Shown here: positions 21,174 through 33,700 of the stretch, piece after piece | Numbering within the stretch: the first letter of the stretch is position 1 | Layout: each line of letters opens with the position of its first letter | Origin: Phyllostachys edulis | Lineage: Eukaryota; Streptophyta; Magnoliopsida; Poales; Poaceae | Length of the DNA: 64,000 nt | Direction of reading: 5' to 3' | Assembly (NCBI GenBank): GCA_036346405.1 | Contig: CM070559.1 | Location: 43,700,518-43,764,517 of the forward strand | Position numbers and translations under genes: made by a program | Notes under the pieces: model-generated | Databases searched by the model: none | What the model was told of the DNA's origin: nothing | What the model saw: the letters and a program-made list of their open reading frames with translations, nothing else

Positions 21174-22399
21174 GCCCCCGAGGATCTTCGTTTTTGCACC
21201 CCGGACCGCGCCTCACCTTTTGCCCTAGCCGCCTTAGATCGAATTGCGCCTAGCGTCGTTGCCACCGTCATCTTCTTCGTCTCCGGCCGAACGACTCTGT
21301 CCTCACCGTCATCGTTCCAGTGAGCCTCGTCATCTTTGGTCACCACCATCGAGATCGCCTTGACAACCGCATCTCAGATCTACCCTTGCTTTCGCCAAAG
21401 CGCCACCCTAGCAACTTCACCGACGAGCCCGAACCCTAACCTCCGCTTCGACCTCGTCGCCGTCAAACTCCGTCCACCTCCGATCATCATAGGTACCTCA
21501 TTGAGTTTGTTGTTGCCTTAGTTACCTAGCGCGCACTACCGTTTGCACCACCGTGGCCACTATCGCCGATGACCTTAGGTTTTTGAGCCACGCCGCCATC
21601 AAGATGACGTGGAAGCCATGCGTTCGCCACGTGTAGGCCATGTTAGATCCACCTCAACCTCTTTTCTGCATGTCAGCCACGTCAATGCCTTGTCAACACC
21701 ACCCGTAACCAAACCCTAAACCTAATCTTAGCTAAACCTAGTTTTCGGTGGATCGAGCCACTAACATAGGGACCCCACCTGTCAGATATACTATTCTATG
21801 AACCCATGAGCCATAACTAGTAGACCAAAGCCATGGACTTGGTCCATAGACCAAGGGTCCCACATGTCAGCCTCTGTTTCCTATTTTTTGAAATTTATTT
21901 TAATTCTGAAATCATTGTTGACGTCATGCTGATGCAATATTTTAGGACTTTATTTAGAAAGAAAATTCTAAAAATTTGAAATAGTAATTCCTTTCTCTTT
22001 TTCTTAGATTTAAATCTTCCGATAGCTCGTTGTTCTCGTACGAACTCCAATTGAACCCATTAAAATTTCTAAATTCATATAAATTCAAGCTCTACCTTCT
22101 TGATATTTCTATTTAATATTTTGGAGTTTATTTATTACTCTATTTTGTATTTATTTAGTTTTCGCTTTCTTTTGCGAGTACACGTTGATACTTCGGGAGC
22201 TCTTGAAGGAGGAGTTGATCAAGCTCAAGACCAATATCAAGACTTGTTTCAAGGCAAGTTGTATCTTTAACCATTCACGAGGATCTAATAATCATCATTT
22301 AATCATTTATCTGTAATTCATATTATAGACAGCAATATATTTACATTACTCGCAAATATACCCCTTACCATTCGTAAGAGAGAAGCTTAACCAAGTGGT

Positions 22400-24025
22400 C
22401 ACAAGTCTTACTATGACCACCCCATAGTCGTAAGCTTTTTTCTATGACTAGTCTCTAGTCATAAGCATTTCTACAACCCGCCTTAGGTTGTGAGCCTTCT
22501 CTACGAGACCCCGTTGTCGTAAGTCTTCCCACAACCTAGTCGGTTACGACCACCCTATCATCGATAACGCCTACAGGTATGTGCGCCCAGTCGATTAGGG
22601 AGTCTTATGTGTCGTGTTTAACACACAGTACAATTATCATATGCTGTTATTATCTGTGAATAACTACACGTTTTATGCCTCTATCTCTGACAATAACTAC
22701 CTGGCGATGTGGGAAAGTTATTTCTCTAGCAACAACCTCCACCAACAGTTCATCATTTGGAACATTGGGACATCTCTTGGTTTGGAAGAACTGTCACCTC
22801 TCCATGCGCTATATAAAGGATGAAGTCGGTGGACGGAGGGACGGACAAGAGACAAGGCAATCGAGAGAAGCAATATGGAGCAAAAAACATTAGGCTTTAG
22901 TTTTCCTCTTGATTATAAGCAGTACACTCAATATAGTGCAACAGGAGTAGGGTTGTTATTCTCTCCGGAGAAGGCTTGAACCTGTATAAATCCCTGTGTC
23001 ATCTTTTGTGCAGTTCTAATCCTAGGAGTTCCCCCGAAACAAACAATCATACGTAGGATTGGTACTAGATCACCGATAGTTGGCGCCGACCATGAGGATT
23101 TTCCAGTGATTCCTTGTCGACAAGTTCTGATGCTTCCATGGCAGGAGAATGGAATGAGGAGAATTGGTTCGACTTGGCTGACTACGCAAGACTTGGCATG
23201 GATGCCTGCTATGACTATGAGTAGAGTATTATTTCGTCCGATAGTAATGCCGCCTCTAGGGATCTTTCACTAGATCCAGGAGACCATACCACAAAAAGAG
23301 TTGAGGAGGGATCATTTTCCCCCACAACAGTACATCCAAATGAGGAACCAAATTCCTCAGAGGGCAAGGGTCTACCCGACCACAATCAGGACTGCACCAA
23401 GGTAGGCTCAGAACATGACGAGGGTTCTCCCTCCAAATGCTTGAGTCTACTTGAGGCCGTCCGACCTGGCGCGGCAAGTCCTGAAGCCATCATTCTGGGA
23501 CTCCATCAGCATCTGGTAGTCGTCTCTCTTCAGTTACCCCCACAGAGGATATGGGCGAGCACGCTTTTCCTGCAGAATCGACCATACCCTCGTAGGGCTC
23601 ACCTATGGATGAAGACAGTTATAACCCAGAATTTCTCTTCTTGGAGAGGCTTGCTCCAAGTCACAAGGCACTATTGTTCGACTACTCCTCAAGCCAGGAG
23701 GCCTCAAGCGCAAGTGAAGATCATATACAGGAGGTCTTCACCTTACCCTTAGATCCTAGTCGCTCTCCTAGAGGCAGGACTGAGGATGCTCCCCAACTCT
23801 CACACACTGCGACCTCTCGTGGTGATGGTGAGGACGCCTCCGATGATGAGCAGCATCAACACTCTCATGAGCGTAGGAAAAATCCTAGAAATGATCGATC
23901 TCCATTGAGGCGAACTCAAGCAACTTCAGATGTCGAAGATCCTGAGACCATCCGGAGGAGAAGAATTACCCTAGAGAACTTTTCCTGGGTGCATTCGATA
24001 TATCGGGACACCCATTGTCACATCA
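22400..24025 (+). mobile_element. Fragment of a Gypsy-type LTR retrotransposon inside solo LTR (i)
   Basis: Approximate limits, placed where similarity to solo LTR (iv) is lost and regained (resuming at GCACATCGGGAG). It contains a promoter-like GCGCTATATAAAGG at about 22808, an LTR-end-like stretch (ctgtataaatccctgtgtc), then TTGGCGCCGACCATGAGG at 23080. This resembles the primer-binding site and leader of Tat-type Gypsy elements. A gag-like reading frame follows and is cut off. No second LTR was seen. Confidence 0.55.
23080..23091 (+). other. Putative primer-binding site (TGGCGCC type)
   Basis: TTGGCGCCGACC follows a plausible LTR end (caccgatag). TGGCGCC-type sites are common in grass Tat-lineage Gypsy elements. 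Confidence 0.45.
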
Positions 24026-24057
24026 GTATGCACATCGGGAGTCAATTGTTGAGATAA
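23138..24057 (+). pseudogene. Gag-like N-terminal fragment of the Gypsy-type insertion
   Basis: ATG at 23138-23140 begins MAGEWNEENWFDLADYAR. A TAG follows at about codon 29 (after DACYDYE). The frame then reads a hydrophilic, Ser/Asp/Glu-rich region. A second piece open at 23605-24057 (MDEDSYNPEFLFLERLAPSH) ends in an Arg/Glu-rich segment with RRRRITLENFSW. There is no capsid or knuckle motif before truncation. I assign it as gag only by position after the primer site. Confidence 0.4.
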
Positions 24058-24949
24058 AACATCCAAAATGTTTTGTTATGATTGGTGCTAGTTACACTGG
24101 TTATATCGTTTGGGTAAAGTGTACTACCTCTACAGAGTATTAATTAATCTATTCGAATAGCCGTGTTTGTGGTAATGGACATACTCAGGGATTTCACACG
24201 AGGGGTAGATTTTCATAAAATAATTAGGAAGAGACAACTGTGTGGGGAAACTTATGCAGCTGTATGAAAGAAATTGATTAGGATATGAGAGATTTGTGAA
24301 AATACTTGTATTCAATTGCAAATGCTGATTTATAAATAAACATAGAAGTCATTTTCTTTGGAATAAGACGTCATCTATATTTGCATTATGTGGCACAAAT
24401 TGTTGGGTAGTCGGAGTACTCATTCTTGCTGCAATCATTCAGATGAAGTGGAGGAATTTATACCTGCTTTTGAGGAGAAGCTATACGAGGATGGTGATCG
24501 CTAGGTCTTGATTCTAGTCGGTTGCCTGTGGCAAGTCGATGGGTTTCCGCAGGAGTTGTTTTCGTTCCGCTGCCGTTTCTTTATTTAGTGTCAGCCTTGC
24601 GTGACTTAACAATTGTAAACTCGACTATAAGGTCACAACCATTATTTATTACTCAAATTAGTCGTTTACTCTTATTTTTGTCTTGTGTGGAGTGATATTC
24701 ATCTATGTTGACATTGTGTGCACTAACGTAATCCTGGACTAGTGCATTATACACAGATTTGCATATTTGGGTCCTAACAGTAAATTAATATATGTTGCTT
24801 TAATGATTACTGTGTTGAGAAAACACACTTACTGCATGCACCTTACTCGCTCTGTTGTGTTCGCTTTATCAGTTTACTGTGTTTGCTATTGTTTACTATA
24901 TATAATGTGCCTAGTTACTGCTCATATGGCATTGATTTACTATGATGCG

Positions 24950-26735
24950 GTCACATACCTTGGGCTCCATCGCCCTCCACCTCTGGTGGAGTCGAAGGGA
25001 ACAGTGTCGACGCTCAAACATAGACGAAACCTCCTGGATGCACTGGGGGAGGCGGCGATGCTGGTGCTGACGCCGTTCGAGTCGGTGGCAGACTCAACTG
25101 ACGTTTGGGTTGCAGGCGATTCTGTAGACGCTGAAGCAGGGGTTGCCTCCAAAGCCAGGGTGGACCGTGATGCTGCTAACCGGACGCCAGTATCAGCGGG
25201 CGTGAGGGCTACCGTCGTCACGACCGACAACGGTGACGCGGCTACGGCCGATATTGCGGTCTCCTCCCACGCCGGCTATGACGAAGAGTCTGGAAACATT
25301 GCGTGTATTAGCGTGGGGTTTGTGCTCGCACGCTCCGATGCCTGCGCCTTCTATCTGCTTCTCACCTTTTTCGCCCCGCTTGCACAGGACGCCAATCCGG
25401 ATGTATTTGCCGCCCCAAGCAGCTTTCTAATGACACTGACTACCTTCGTCTGCGCTGTCTCAACTTTCTGATGCACCCTTTGTTCCAACGCCATAGCCTT
25501 CTCCGCCTGCCTCATCGTCCTCTTGGCATTTTCATCAAACTTCTCGAGCGCCTCCATCACCAGGAGCTGCTTCCCCTTGCCCAATGATCCAATTGTGTCA
25601 CCAAGCATTGCGTGTAGGCTTGGGAAATGCCCCGTGACAGGTTGTGTGGGTAACTCTGGTTGGTGTGGGATTGACATCACCCTGTGCCAATAACAGGTCC
25701 CCACCCTGCTTATGAACTGGCCATTCAAACGACATGAATGCATTACTGTTGAACATTAAACACATTACTGTAATGAACATCATGTTTTACTGTTGCATAC
25801 AACATCAATAACTTACACTGAGCTTGCTGAACGTGTCGATGCCATCCAGGGCCTTCGTCCTGTCGACCACGACTATCTTGTCGACAAGAGCGTCTGTGAA
25901 GTATGCGGCGCATGAAGTCTCGACGGCGTTGATGTCGTGGTCTTAATCCACGCGATCAGTGTCACATTCTTGATGTTTGAGTTTTGTTGTACCTCGAGCA
26001 GACGCTTCAGCTCGGCCAGCTCTGAGGTCCCAATGACCTAGGTCACCATCGGTGCGTCGCTACCTCCGCAAGGGATCCTGAGGATGCACTTAATGATATG
26101 AGGCGTGATTGGGATGCTCCTTCCGTTGCCGGTGTCAATCCTATCCATTAGGAAGTACATCATATCCCTCTTCTCCAAACCCTCGAGTTTGAACTTCAGC
26201 AGACCGTTGAACCCCATCCTCTTGACCTCATTCCCTTGCTCTAACTTCAGCTTGCCGATGATTGCAATGATGAGGGCAGGAGCGCACCTAATGCACATCG
26301 TCCAAGGTCCCTTCCTCCTATCGCGCGGAGCCTACATTCGATGTAGCATCATTTTTACTAACGATATGCTTACTAATTACTGTAGTCATGACTCATGTTT
26401 ACTGTTGATATGAAAAAGATAACATTCTATAATATTATCAAATTATTGTAAAAAGGACGCGCATTTGTTGCTACATGTGCACAAACTTACCGTTGCACTC
26501 TCGTGGGTGGTCTCGTCGCGAGGCGACAAGGCGATGACGTCCTCTATCGTGAGCATCACTGCCTTCCTCGTCTTGCTCTGTTGTTTCTCCCGTGTGAGCA
26601 TCTGCGACAGATGCGTCCGCTACTCTTGAGGCAATGGGTTCAGGCTGGAGGGTCCAAGTAAATCTCCATTGCTGACTGACTTCCCTCGATGGTGATTTTC
26701 CTCACCTTGGAGGGTACATCGCCGGATGTCCTCAT
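24950..26735 (-). pseudogene. Multi-exon transposon-like gene, 5' part (resembles genes of Ulp1/PMD-carrying MULEs)
   Basis: Minus-strand reading from ATG at 26735 gives MRTSGDVPSKVRKITIEG, a frameshift, then LTREKQQSKTRKAVMLTIED. A gap follows, then 26330-26038 gives a longer domain including VKRMGFNGLLKFKLEGLEKR and SIPITPHIIKCILRIPCGG. Next comes a coiled, basic segment at 25743-25351 (EKFDENAKRTMRQAEKAM). Last is a Ser/Thr/Ala-rich tail (about 25230-24950). The RMGFxGLL..L domain is one I associate with rice hypothetical proteins of Kaonashi-like MULEs, which often end in a Ulp1 protease; no protease is visible here. Stops after SDAPMVT and in the first exon show decay. Confidence 0.5.
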
Positions 26736-27640
26736 TTACTGCCGGAGTGGGGACACAAAAAGCGAAGAAGAAAAACAAAAGTGGATCCTATGAATTACTG
26801 CATGTGAGAAGTTGTTTTAGTTAAAATATGAAGAGGAGAAACTACCCCAAAAAACAATCCAAAATTAGGGAGAAACAAATCACCCCAGTATTGCAAGAAA
26901 TTATTGAAGTTCGGGGTTAAATTACTGTGTGGAACCCTAGAAAAAACCACTTCGTGAGAGAGGAAGAACTCCAAACTAAAGAAACAACCGTATTCTCTAA
27001 CCTTGCGGGGTGCGGCTGTGTCGGAGGGTGTTGAAAACAAAGATCGCCTCTGCTCCTACCGAGAATGTGGGACATTATAGCTTGCCAAAGTCCTTGCTAT
27101 TTTTGTTACTTTGAGGCGCGAGCGCGCTGCCGGAAAGATAAAATACGATTTTAGTGTAGGGAAACACCCCAGATGATGCGGGCCCCACGCACGTAATATA
27201 TGCGACTTCCGCACCCATTAAAAAAAAGAAAAAACCTAAGCGGTCATACGTAGTGAAACACGAGTATCAATTACTATATCTTACGTTAATATTACTGCCA
27301 TATAACTTTTACTGCAATTGTTGAATGCTTTTACTAAATGGTGCTAGTAGCTTTGCTATTACCCATCCAATTTCTTAATTACTGTTTGTACGACAAGTTT
27401 TGCCATATTGTGAGTACGCTTTTTACTGTCAAAATTACGTGTGAGTGGAGGTTCTATTAAGCGTCGCCCAAATGATGCCTTAAGCGCATCAATGCCGCTT
27501 TGGCTCCCGATGCGTCTCTTTATCTCATGCGTCGACGTTACTCCTTGTTTTTTATAAAATGACCATCCACCACTGAAAGATAGATTATCACATCGCTCTA
27601 CTCTCTTTTGCACCCTCCAACAAAAACAAATAGAATAAAA
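26736..27640 (-). other. 5' flank of the transposon-like gene, with a small open frame
   Basis: An 84-codon minus-strand frame at 27359-27613 (IKRRIGSQSGIDALKASFG, RRLIEPPLTRNFDSKKR) has gene-like composition but no domain I know. The rest is AT-rich with repeated TTACTG/TTACTA. It may be an upstream exon of the same gene or an unrelated fragment. Confidence 0.3.
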
Positions 27641-28130
27641 AAATGTCTCCCCACTCTTCTCCTTGACGTCGGCGTTGATGGTCTACTTTGCCAATTGTAC
27701 GAGCACCTCTCCGGTCGTACGCTGGCGGATGTTGCGGAAGGACACTATGCTAACATTGTCCTCCCTCCTTTGCTAGAGGTTATGCCAGGGCACGTGTCAG
27801 TGACGTTATCCACCTCTGCCGCGTCTCCCAAGTGTTGTTCTCTAGCTTTCGGCAAGCTTACCTTGCCATCGACGTAGTCCTCCAGAACGACGTTACATGT
27901 CTCCAGGAGGACTATCGTCGCTTCGACTGCTACATCGAAGCGGTGGGCGACCAAGTCTACCTTGCCGAGACCCCTTGAGCAAGAGAAGAGAGCATATGGG
28001 CGCAATTCAACTTGATTCTTCAGTCAGATCGTCTTTGGGAGACTCTCGAACAAGCGCTTCAACGGGTGGACATGCTTCGGGCTCCCTATGCTAATCTGAA
28101 CCCTCCGATGCCGACGATGTCGCCTACAAA
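27640..28130 (+). pseudogene. Unrecognised protein-coding-like fragment, plus strand
   Basis: Two overlapping frames together give a plausible helical protein. One reads CQLYEHLSGRTLADVAEGHY and NIVLPPLLEVMPGHVS; after an apparent frameshift near 27800 the other reads VLFSSFRQAYLAIDVVLQND, CLQEDYRRFDCYIEAVGDQV, a stop, then LQSDRLWETLEQALQRVDML and a stop at 28135-28137. The spacing of leucines suggests a coiled coil. I do not recognise the family. It lies divergently from the minus-strand transposon-like gene, within the TTACTG-rich region, so it may be a second gene of the same element. Confidence 0.4.
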
Positions 28131-28137
28131 GTTTTGA

Positions 28138-28659
28138 GGATGGAGATAACATGCTACCTCTGTCACTAGAAAACTTTGATTATTTAGGTTTTTACTTTTT
28201 TAATCTTTGTAAGAGGCGACTGGCCACGCTGTTTGGCCATATACAAATACAAAATCAAATATCCGGTTTGAACTTGTATTTACTATATATGTTGAACATG
28301 TTTACTGAATAACGTGTTTCAGATTACTGCCTTCACGAGATACGGTCGTGGTGTAACGTTATGACGACATCGACTACTGGTGGAAAAAATCATATATATT
28401 ACTTGTGGGGACGTTTGCTTTTACTGTTCTACAAATGTCTGTTTACTTCATTGGGCCTACTCAGTAAAACTAACATAATTACCTTACATATAGCTAAGGT
28501 TTATTATCCTAACACAAACTTTTTACTATAAAAAAAGAGATTGCAAAAGGTGGTGGTAAAACCGGGAAGCCGATTACTGTGTATGCCGTTATGTTTTACT
28601 AACTAACGTAGGAGCTCAAAATATTGTATTCCCAAAAACATGTAGTAAAAGGGATACAC
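28138..28659 (+). repeat. TTACTG/TTACTA-rich non-coding segment
   Basis: In about 400 bases (28261-28659) the hexamer TTACTG or TTACTA or its complement occurs roughly ten times. The same motif recurs in the non-coding gaps from about 19845 to 28650 and at 34583. No gene. Confidence 0.55.
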
Positions 28660-29358
28660 TGTCGAACTCAGGAGCGAAGGATCCCGAGGTCTCTGTGCTT
28701 CATACACTAGTCCATAATAGCTAGAGTACACAGTCCAACAAAAGATGATAACACAACTATAACACGCATTCATTCAAAATACTTCAAGTTTGATACAAAA
28801 GGGGCATAAAGCCAACAAGCAGAATACAGTGGAAGCAAAAGCAGTAAAGTAGACCACACGATTCGCCACGAGTAAATGCGGAGAGGCGACCTAGTCGTCC
28901 GAGTTCTCAATCTCCTCGTAGTACTCCTCTCCTACTCAACAATTGTATTAAGCAAGAGTGAGCACAAAAAACCGTGCTTGCAAGTTACTCACAATAACAG
29001 TTTATAATGCATGCAAGGATTCAACAAAGGGAGCCTTATATGGCTCGATTTGTATAAAGCGATATTTTCTATTTAAATATTCATACTAAGCTCTAAATCA
29101 GTTTACTCTATAACTAAAATTCATTTTCTAAATCTCAAGTTTTATAGTCAGATAACATTCATTAACGAGTGGTGAAGGATACCCTCCTATCACATGGCTA
29201 CCTGCCCAAATTCTCATTTGGATAAACCATTTGATAAAGTGTTTTGAAAACAAAATCAAAATCTAACTTTGAGTGGCTTTGCTTAGCATGTCTATGACCG
29301 TGGACACGGCTATTCAAATAGTTCTTAACACTCTGCAGAGGTTGTATAGCTTTACCCG

Positions 29359-32300
29359 TGTTGAACTCGGGAACGAAGAATCCCGAATCCACTGTGTTCA
29401 TACACTAGTCCAGGATTTCAAGTGTACACAGTCACACAAAAATGATATCACAAACATATCACGCATTCTATTAATAATAATTTAGAGTTTAATACAAATG
29501 GGGCCTGAGACCAAATAAATAAATAACACAACGGAAGCAAAAGTAGTAGTAGGCCACACGATTCGCCACGAGCAATAAATGCAGAAGCGTAACCTAGCGT
29601 CGATGTCCTCACCGTCTGATAGAAGTCTTCTCTGAATAAAGATTATTGACAAGAGTGAAACACTTCTTAGTGCTCACAAGTTACACCTAATATTGAATTA
29701 TGATGCATGCATAAAGTAAACAAATAAGACTGGCAGGGTTTATTTAGCATAAAGCGGTATTTTCAGTTTAAATACTCATATTAATTTCCAAGGCCATTTT
29801 TATACTATATCTAAAATCAGATTTTAAAATGACAGTTGTATAGTGGATAACCTCCATGATTGATTGGTGAAGGATACCCTCCTATCACATGGCTAACCCC
29901 CCAATTTTACTACAAGGATTTACAATCCTAAAATCATCTGTTGAAATCATTTTAAAACTAAAAACAAAGTCTAACTTAAAGTGGCTTTGCTAGCATGTCC
30001 ATGACCGCGGATACGGCTATTCGAATAGTTTTCTACTCTGTAGAGTTTGTACAGCTTTACCCACACGAGATAATTTGCTTTTAATGTCGGCCAATACACG
30101 CTTCCAAAGGTGTGCGACTAAGCAATTATCACGAGGCCGTTACAATGTTCTACCTTAAAGTATTTATGCCTGCTAAGATTTCGCTTCCATTGGACTAACC
30201 ATCCTCCGGGAGCACCCTCTTGCGCCAGGTGAGACTACTGTCTGACTGACACCCACACAACAACATGGCACAAATAACAATGAGGTATGACAAATTACTA
30301 AGCCAAATCCCGCCCACACAGGACATGTGGTAGTACGGTGGAGCTTAGCAAGATACGGCTCAAAGACCGGTCCTTAACTGACTTAGACGTCTTCCAAATT
30401 AAACCCTGGGCCTTAATCCAAACCAGATTAAGCCCGTGCATAAACTTGCACCCACCATTCATCCATTTCGCCCAAGTCCAAACCCATTTTTGATTTTATT
30501 TTGAACAAAACCATCTTTATAAAACTTTCTATGGTAAAACAATACCATAGACTCAATTTTAATTCAAAATGATTTGGCTAAATCCTCCCAAAATCACAAT
30601 TATGATCTAAGCATTTGCTAATCACATGATTATTCTCAATATTATTTTATCTAATGGTGACAAGGAAAAGATAATCAATATTCAAATTGGCTATATAAAA
30701 GGAATAGGAATAACTAAGTATTTAAACAAGGAATTGAAATAATTGAATAAAAGTATGCATGCAATAATAATTTTAAAAGTGAATTAAATAACTTTAAAAT
30801 ATTTAAAATGATCAATGGTATAACTTGCCTTCGTTGAAGTATTGGTACTCTAAGTCCTCTAAAGGATCGAACTCTCCGGAGTCGTTTAAGTCTATACGCG
30901 AAAATACGATAAATTCAATTCAAATTCAAATAAATTCAAAAGGACAATTCAAATTAACTCCAAATCAAATAATTTTAGTTTAGTTAGATAGGTTTTTAAT
31001 TTAAACAAATTTAGAAATTTGAATCGACGAAAACGGAGTTCAGTTGCAAAAGATATGGGCTTTGGAAGTTTTAAATCTAAAATAAACCCTAAATCTGAAT
31101 TTCTTAACTTTACCGAATTATTTTTCTAAAGAGAATTCAAATTATTGCGCAAGGATGATGTCAGCCCTCAGGATTTTGGGATTAAAAGAATTACAATGAA
31201 ATCCTGACATGCGGGCCCCACTTGATAGTGACTCAGCCCATGGACCTAGTCCATCTAGGCCATGTCACTGCCACATGGCAAGGGGTGGCTAGGAAGCGTC
31301 TACATGGCGCGCACATGGCATTGCCATGTTGGCACAAACAGCGACGGTGTCGGGACCAATGGTCGCCGGTGTTGTGATGTGCGCGGCGGTGGCCGGCGAG
31401 GGTACGCGAAGAAAGAGGGAAGTGCGGCGATCGCGATGCGCTCACCCAGGTGATGAAAGGAGGACGAAGACTGCCGATGGTGAGGTACGGGTCGACGGTA
31501 GCGCGGCGATCCCGTGGGGTTCCGGCGAGGCGGAGGTGCGCACTGGGTCGGTGATGGTGTGGCTAAGCTAACGGTGGCGGAGGCGAGGTCACGGCGTCGA
31601 CGGTGGCGGCACTAGAGGCGACGGGGTGTTTGCGGCCGACGGTAATGAAAACTTGAAATCCGGCGAGCTCACGGGGAGAGAGGAGGAATGGGTGGCGGCT
31701 TTGGGTTGAGGGAGGAAAGGGCTCCCTCATGCTCCCTTTTATAGGGGCACCGAGGTGGCGTGGTGGCGTGGGGATCGTGGCGGCAGCGGTTGTGGGATCG
31801 TGGGAAAACCGTCGCGGAGAAAGGGGAAGAGGGTGGGGGTCGAGGCGAAGGCGGGCGCGGGTCGTGCGCACGCATGTGCGAGAAGCGGGGCGGTTGGGAG
31901 CGGCCATTTGCGAGCTTGTGCTCACAACAATGGTGGCTGCGCGAGGTGGCCACGTGGGGAAGAAAGTAGCAAGGAAGAAGCAAGCGGGCCCACATGGCGG
32001 CGAGAGAAAAGAGGGATAGAAACGGGTGAGCCTTGGTTGTTCGATTTAGATCAAACGGTCCACAATGAATGGGTTGTTCGGACTGTCCGAAAAACCTAGT
32101 GAAATTTGGCCGTTCATTTCAGATCCAATGGTTCACGTTGGGTGGGATGTTCGGATTGTCAAAGATCTCAACGAAATCGGGCCGTTGATTTAAGATCCGA
32201 CGGTTGATGTGCGTTGGTGGGTTTAACGCGCGGGCGCGCGGGTGAAGGGGTGAATGACAGGTGGGACTGGGGTGAGAGAGCAGGGTGACGTGGTGAGGTG

Positions 32301-32646
32301 CGGTGCGGGTTGAAATGAAAAGAAGGTTGGGCCGCATAGCAAAGTTTCAGCCCAAAAGAAAGGAAAGGATTTTTAATTTATTTGTTAATTTAAATAATCT
32401 AATTAATTCAAAAAGGCTTTAGAAAATAGCAAATAAAATCCAAAAATTCTAGAAAAATTCACAAAAATTCCTAGAGTTATTTTGGATGTAAATAAAATAT
32501 TTCCAACTATTATTTGGTAATATATTTTGCAATTAAATTTGTTTTGGCTTTAAATTAAATAAGGAAAAGCTTTTAAATTTTCAGAAAAATCACAAAAGTA
32601 AATACGTTTTAAATTCAACTAAAATTTAAAATTTTGGGTTGTTACA
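29359..32646 (-). mobile_element. Solo LTR (iii), minus orientation, nested in solo LTR (ii)
   Basis: Left end TGTTGAACTCGGGAACG, right end TTTGGGTTGTTACA; duplication ACCCG at 29354-29358 and 32647-32651. In LTR (v) the corresponding site reads uninterrupted (agctttacccacaagagata), confirming the insertion point. At 3288 bp it matches LTR (v) closely in order of landmarks, including the GC-rich leader-like part (31230-32020) and the AT-rich end. Confidence 0.9.
31737..31744 (-). promoter_or_regulatory. TATA box of solo LTR (iii)
   Basis: The minus strand reads CTATAAAA within CCCCTATAAAAGGGAG, identical in context to LTR (v) at 60690-60697. Confidence 0.6.
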
Positions 32647-33700
32647 ACCCGCAAGAGATAATCACTCATAATATTCGCTCACACACTTCCGAAGGTGTGC
32701 GACTAAGAGATTATCAGAAGGTCTTTACAATGCACTATCCCACCGTAGTCCCGCCTCGCTAAGGTTTCACTTTCTTTGGATAGAAACCCGCCGGACTTAA
32801 GCCCCCTCTTACGCTATGTGGGAATACATAAAAGTAGGTCATAAAGACACCCACACAACCGGATGGCACAATCACGGTGAAATGATGCAAATTATTTAGC
32901 GAAGTCCTGCCCATTCAGAATATGTGGTGGTACGATGGAGCTTAGCAAGATGCAGCTCAAGACCGGTTCTTAATTGACTTGGGCAACTTTCCAATAAAAC
33001 CCTCGGCCTTGATCATAGAAATGAATCGACCCCATGCATTAACATTCACCATCCAAACATCCATTTCGCCCAAGTCCAAACCAATTTTCATTTTTTTTGC
33101 TTTTCAAAAATCGTTTGCAAAAGTCCTATGGTAAAACAATACCATAGAATCAATTAAATCATAATTGAACATTTTGCTAAATTTCTCAAATCAAGATTTT
33201 TGGTCTAAGCTTTAACTAAGCATAATTTTCTAACATGTTCTAGCCGTACTAGTGTATCAACCAGGTTTTTCACTAAGGTGACAAGGGAATGGCAACTTCA
33301 ATTTCAACACTGGTTGTACAACGGTAACGACATTAACTGGTAATTTAAAACAAGAATTTAAATTACTAGAATATACATAAGCATGCAAGAATAGTTTAAA
33401 ACAGAATTTAGATAATTTTAAATACTGGGTTCAAATATGATCAAAGAATGTAACTTGCCTTTCTCATATGCTTGAGGATCTAACTCTTCAAAAAGATCGG
33501 TTTCCTCGGAGTCGTCGAAATCTACATGTAAAAATGAGACAAATTCAAATAAAATCAAAGGAACTCCAAATTAAATAATTTTAGTTTAGAAAGCTAGGTC
33601 TTTGATTTTAGATGATTTTAGGAATTTGAATCAACTAAAGTGGAGCTCGAACGAAGGAGAACGAGATCTCAGGAATTTGAAAACACATGGTCGAAAAGAG

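Larger units (their letters stand above)
20650..24779 (+). mobile_element. Solo LTR (i), plus orientation, with an internal insertion
   Basis: It starts TGTAACATCCCAATTTTCT and ends GGGTCCTAACA, with duplication GTAAA at 20645-20649 and 24780-24784. The ends match solo LTR (iv) at 42300-45525 (TGTAACATCCCAATTTTCT, GGGTCCCGACA). Shared inner landmarks include GGTGGGTCCCACCTGTCA-like, a TATA region, GACGTCATGCTGATG-like, and the 'attcgaatagccg' block. No internal region or second LTR exists, so it is a solo LTR left by recombination. A Gypsy-type fragment (about 22400-24025) replaces about 700 bp of the LTR body. Large LTRs of this kind recall rice RIRE3/RIRE8 (Athila-type Gypsy), but that name is from memory. 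Confidence 0.88.

Noticed and set aside
24767..25471. 234-codon plus-strand open frame
   Set aside because: It begins inside the end of solo LTR (i) and runs antisense to the Ser/Thr-rich tail of the minus-strand transposon-like gene; no domain is visible.
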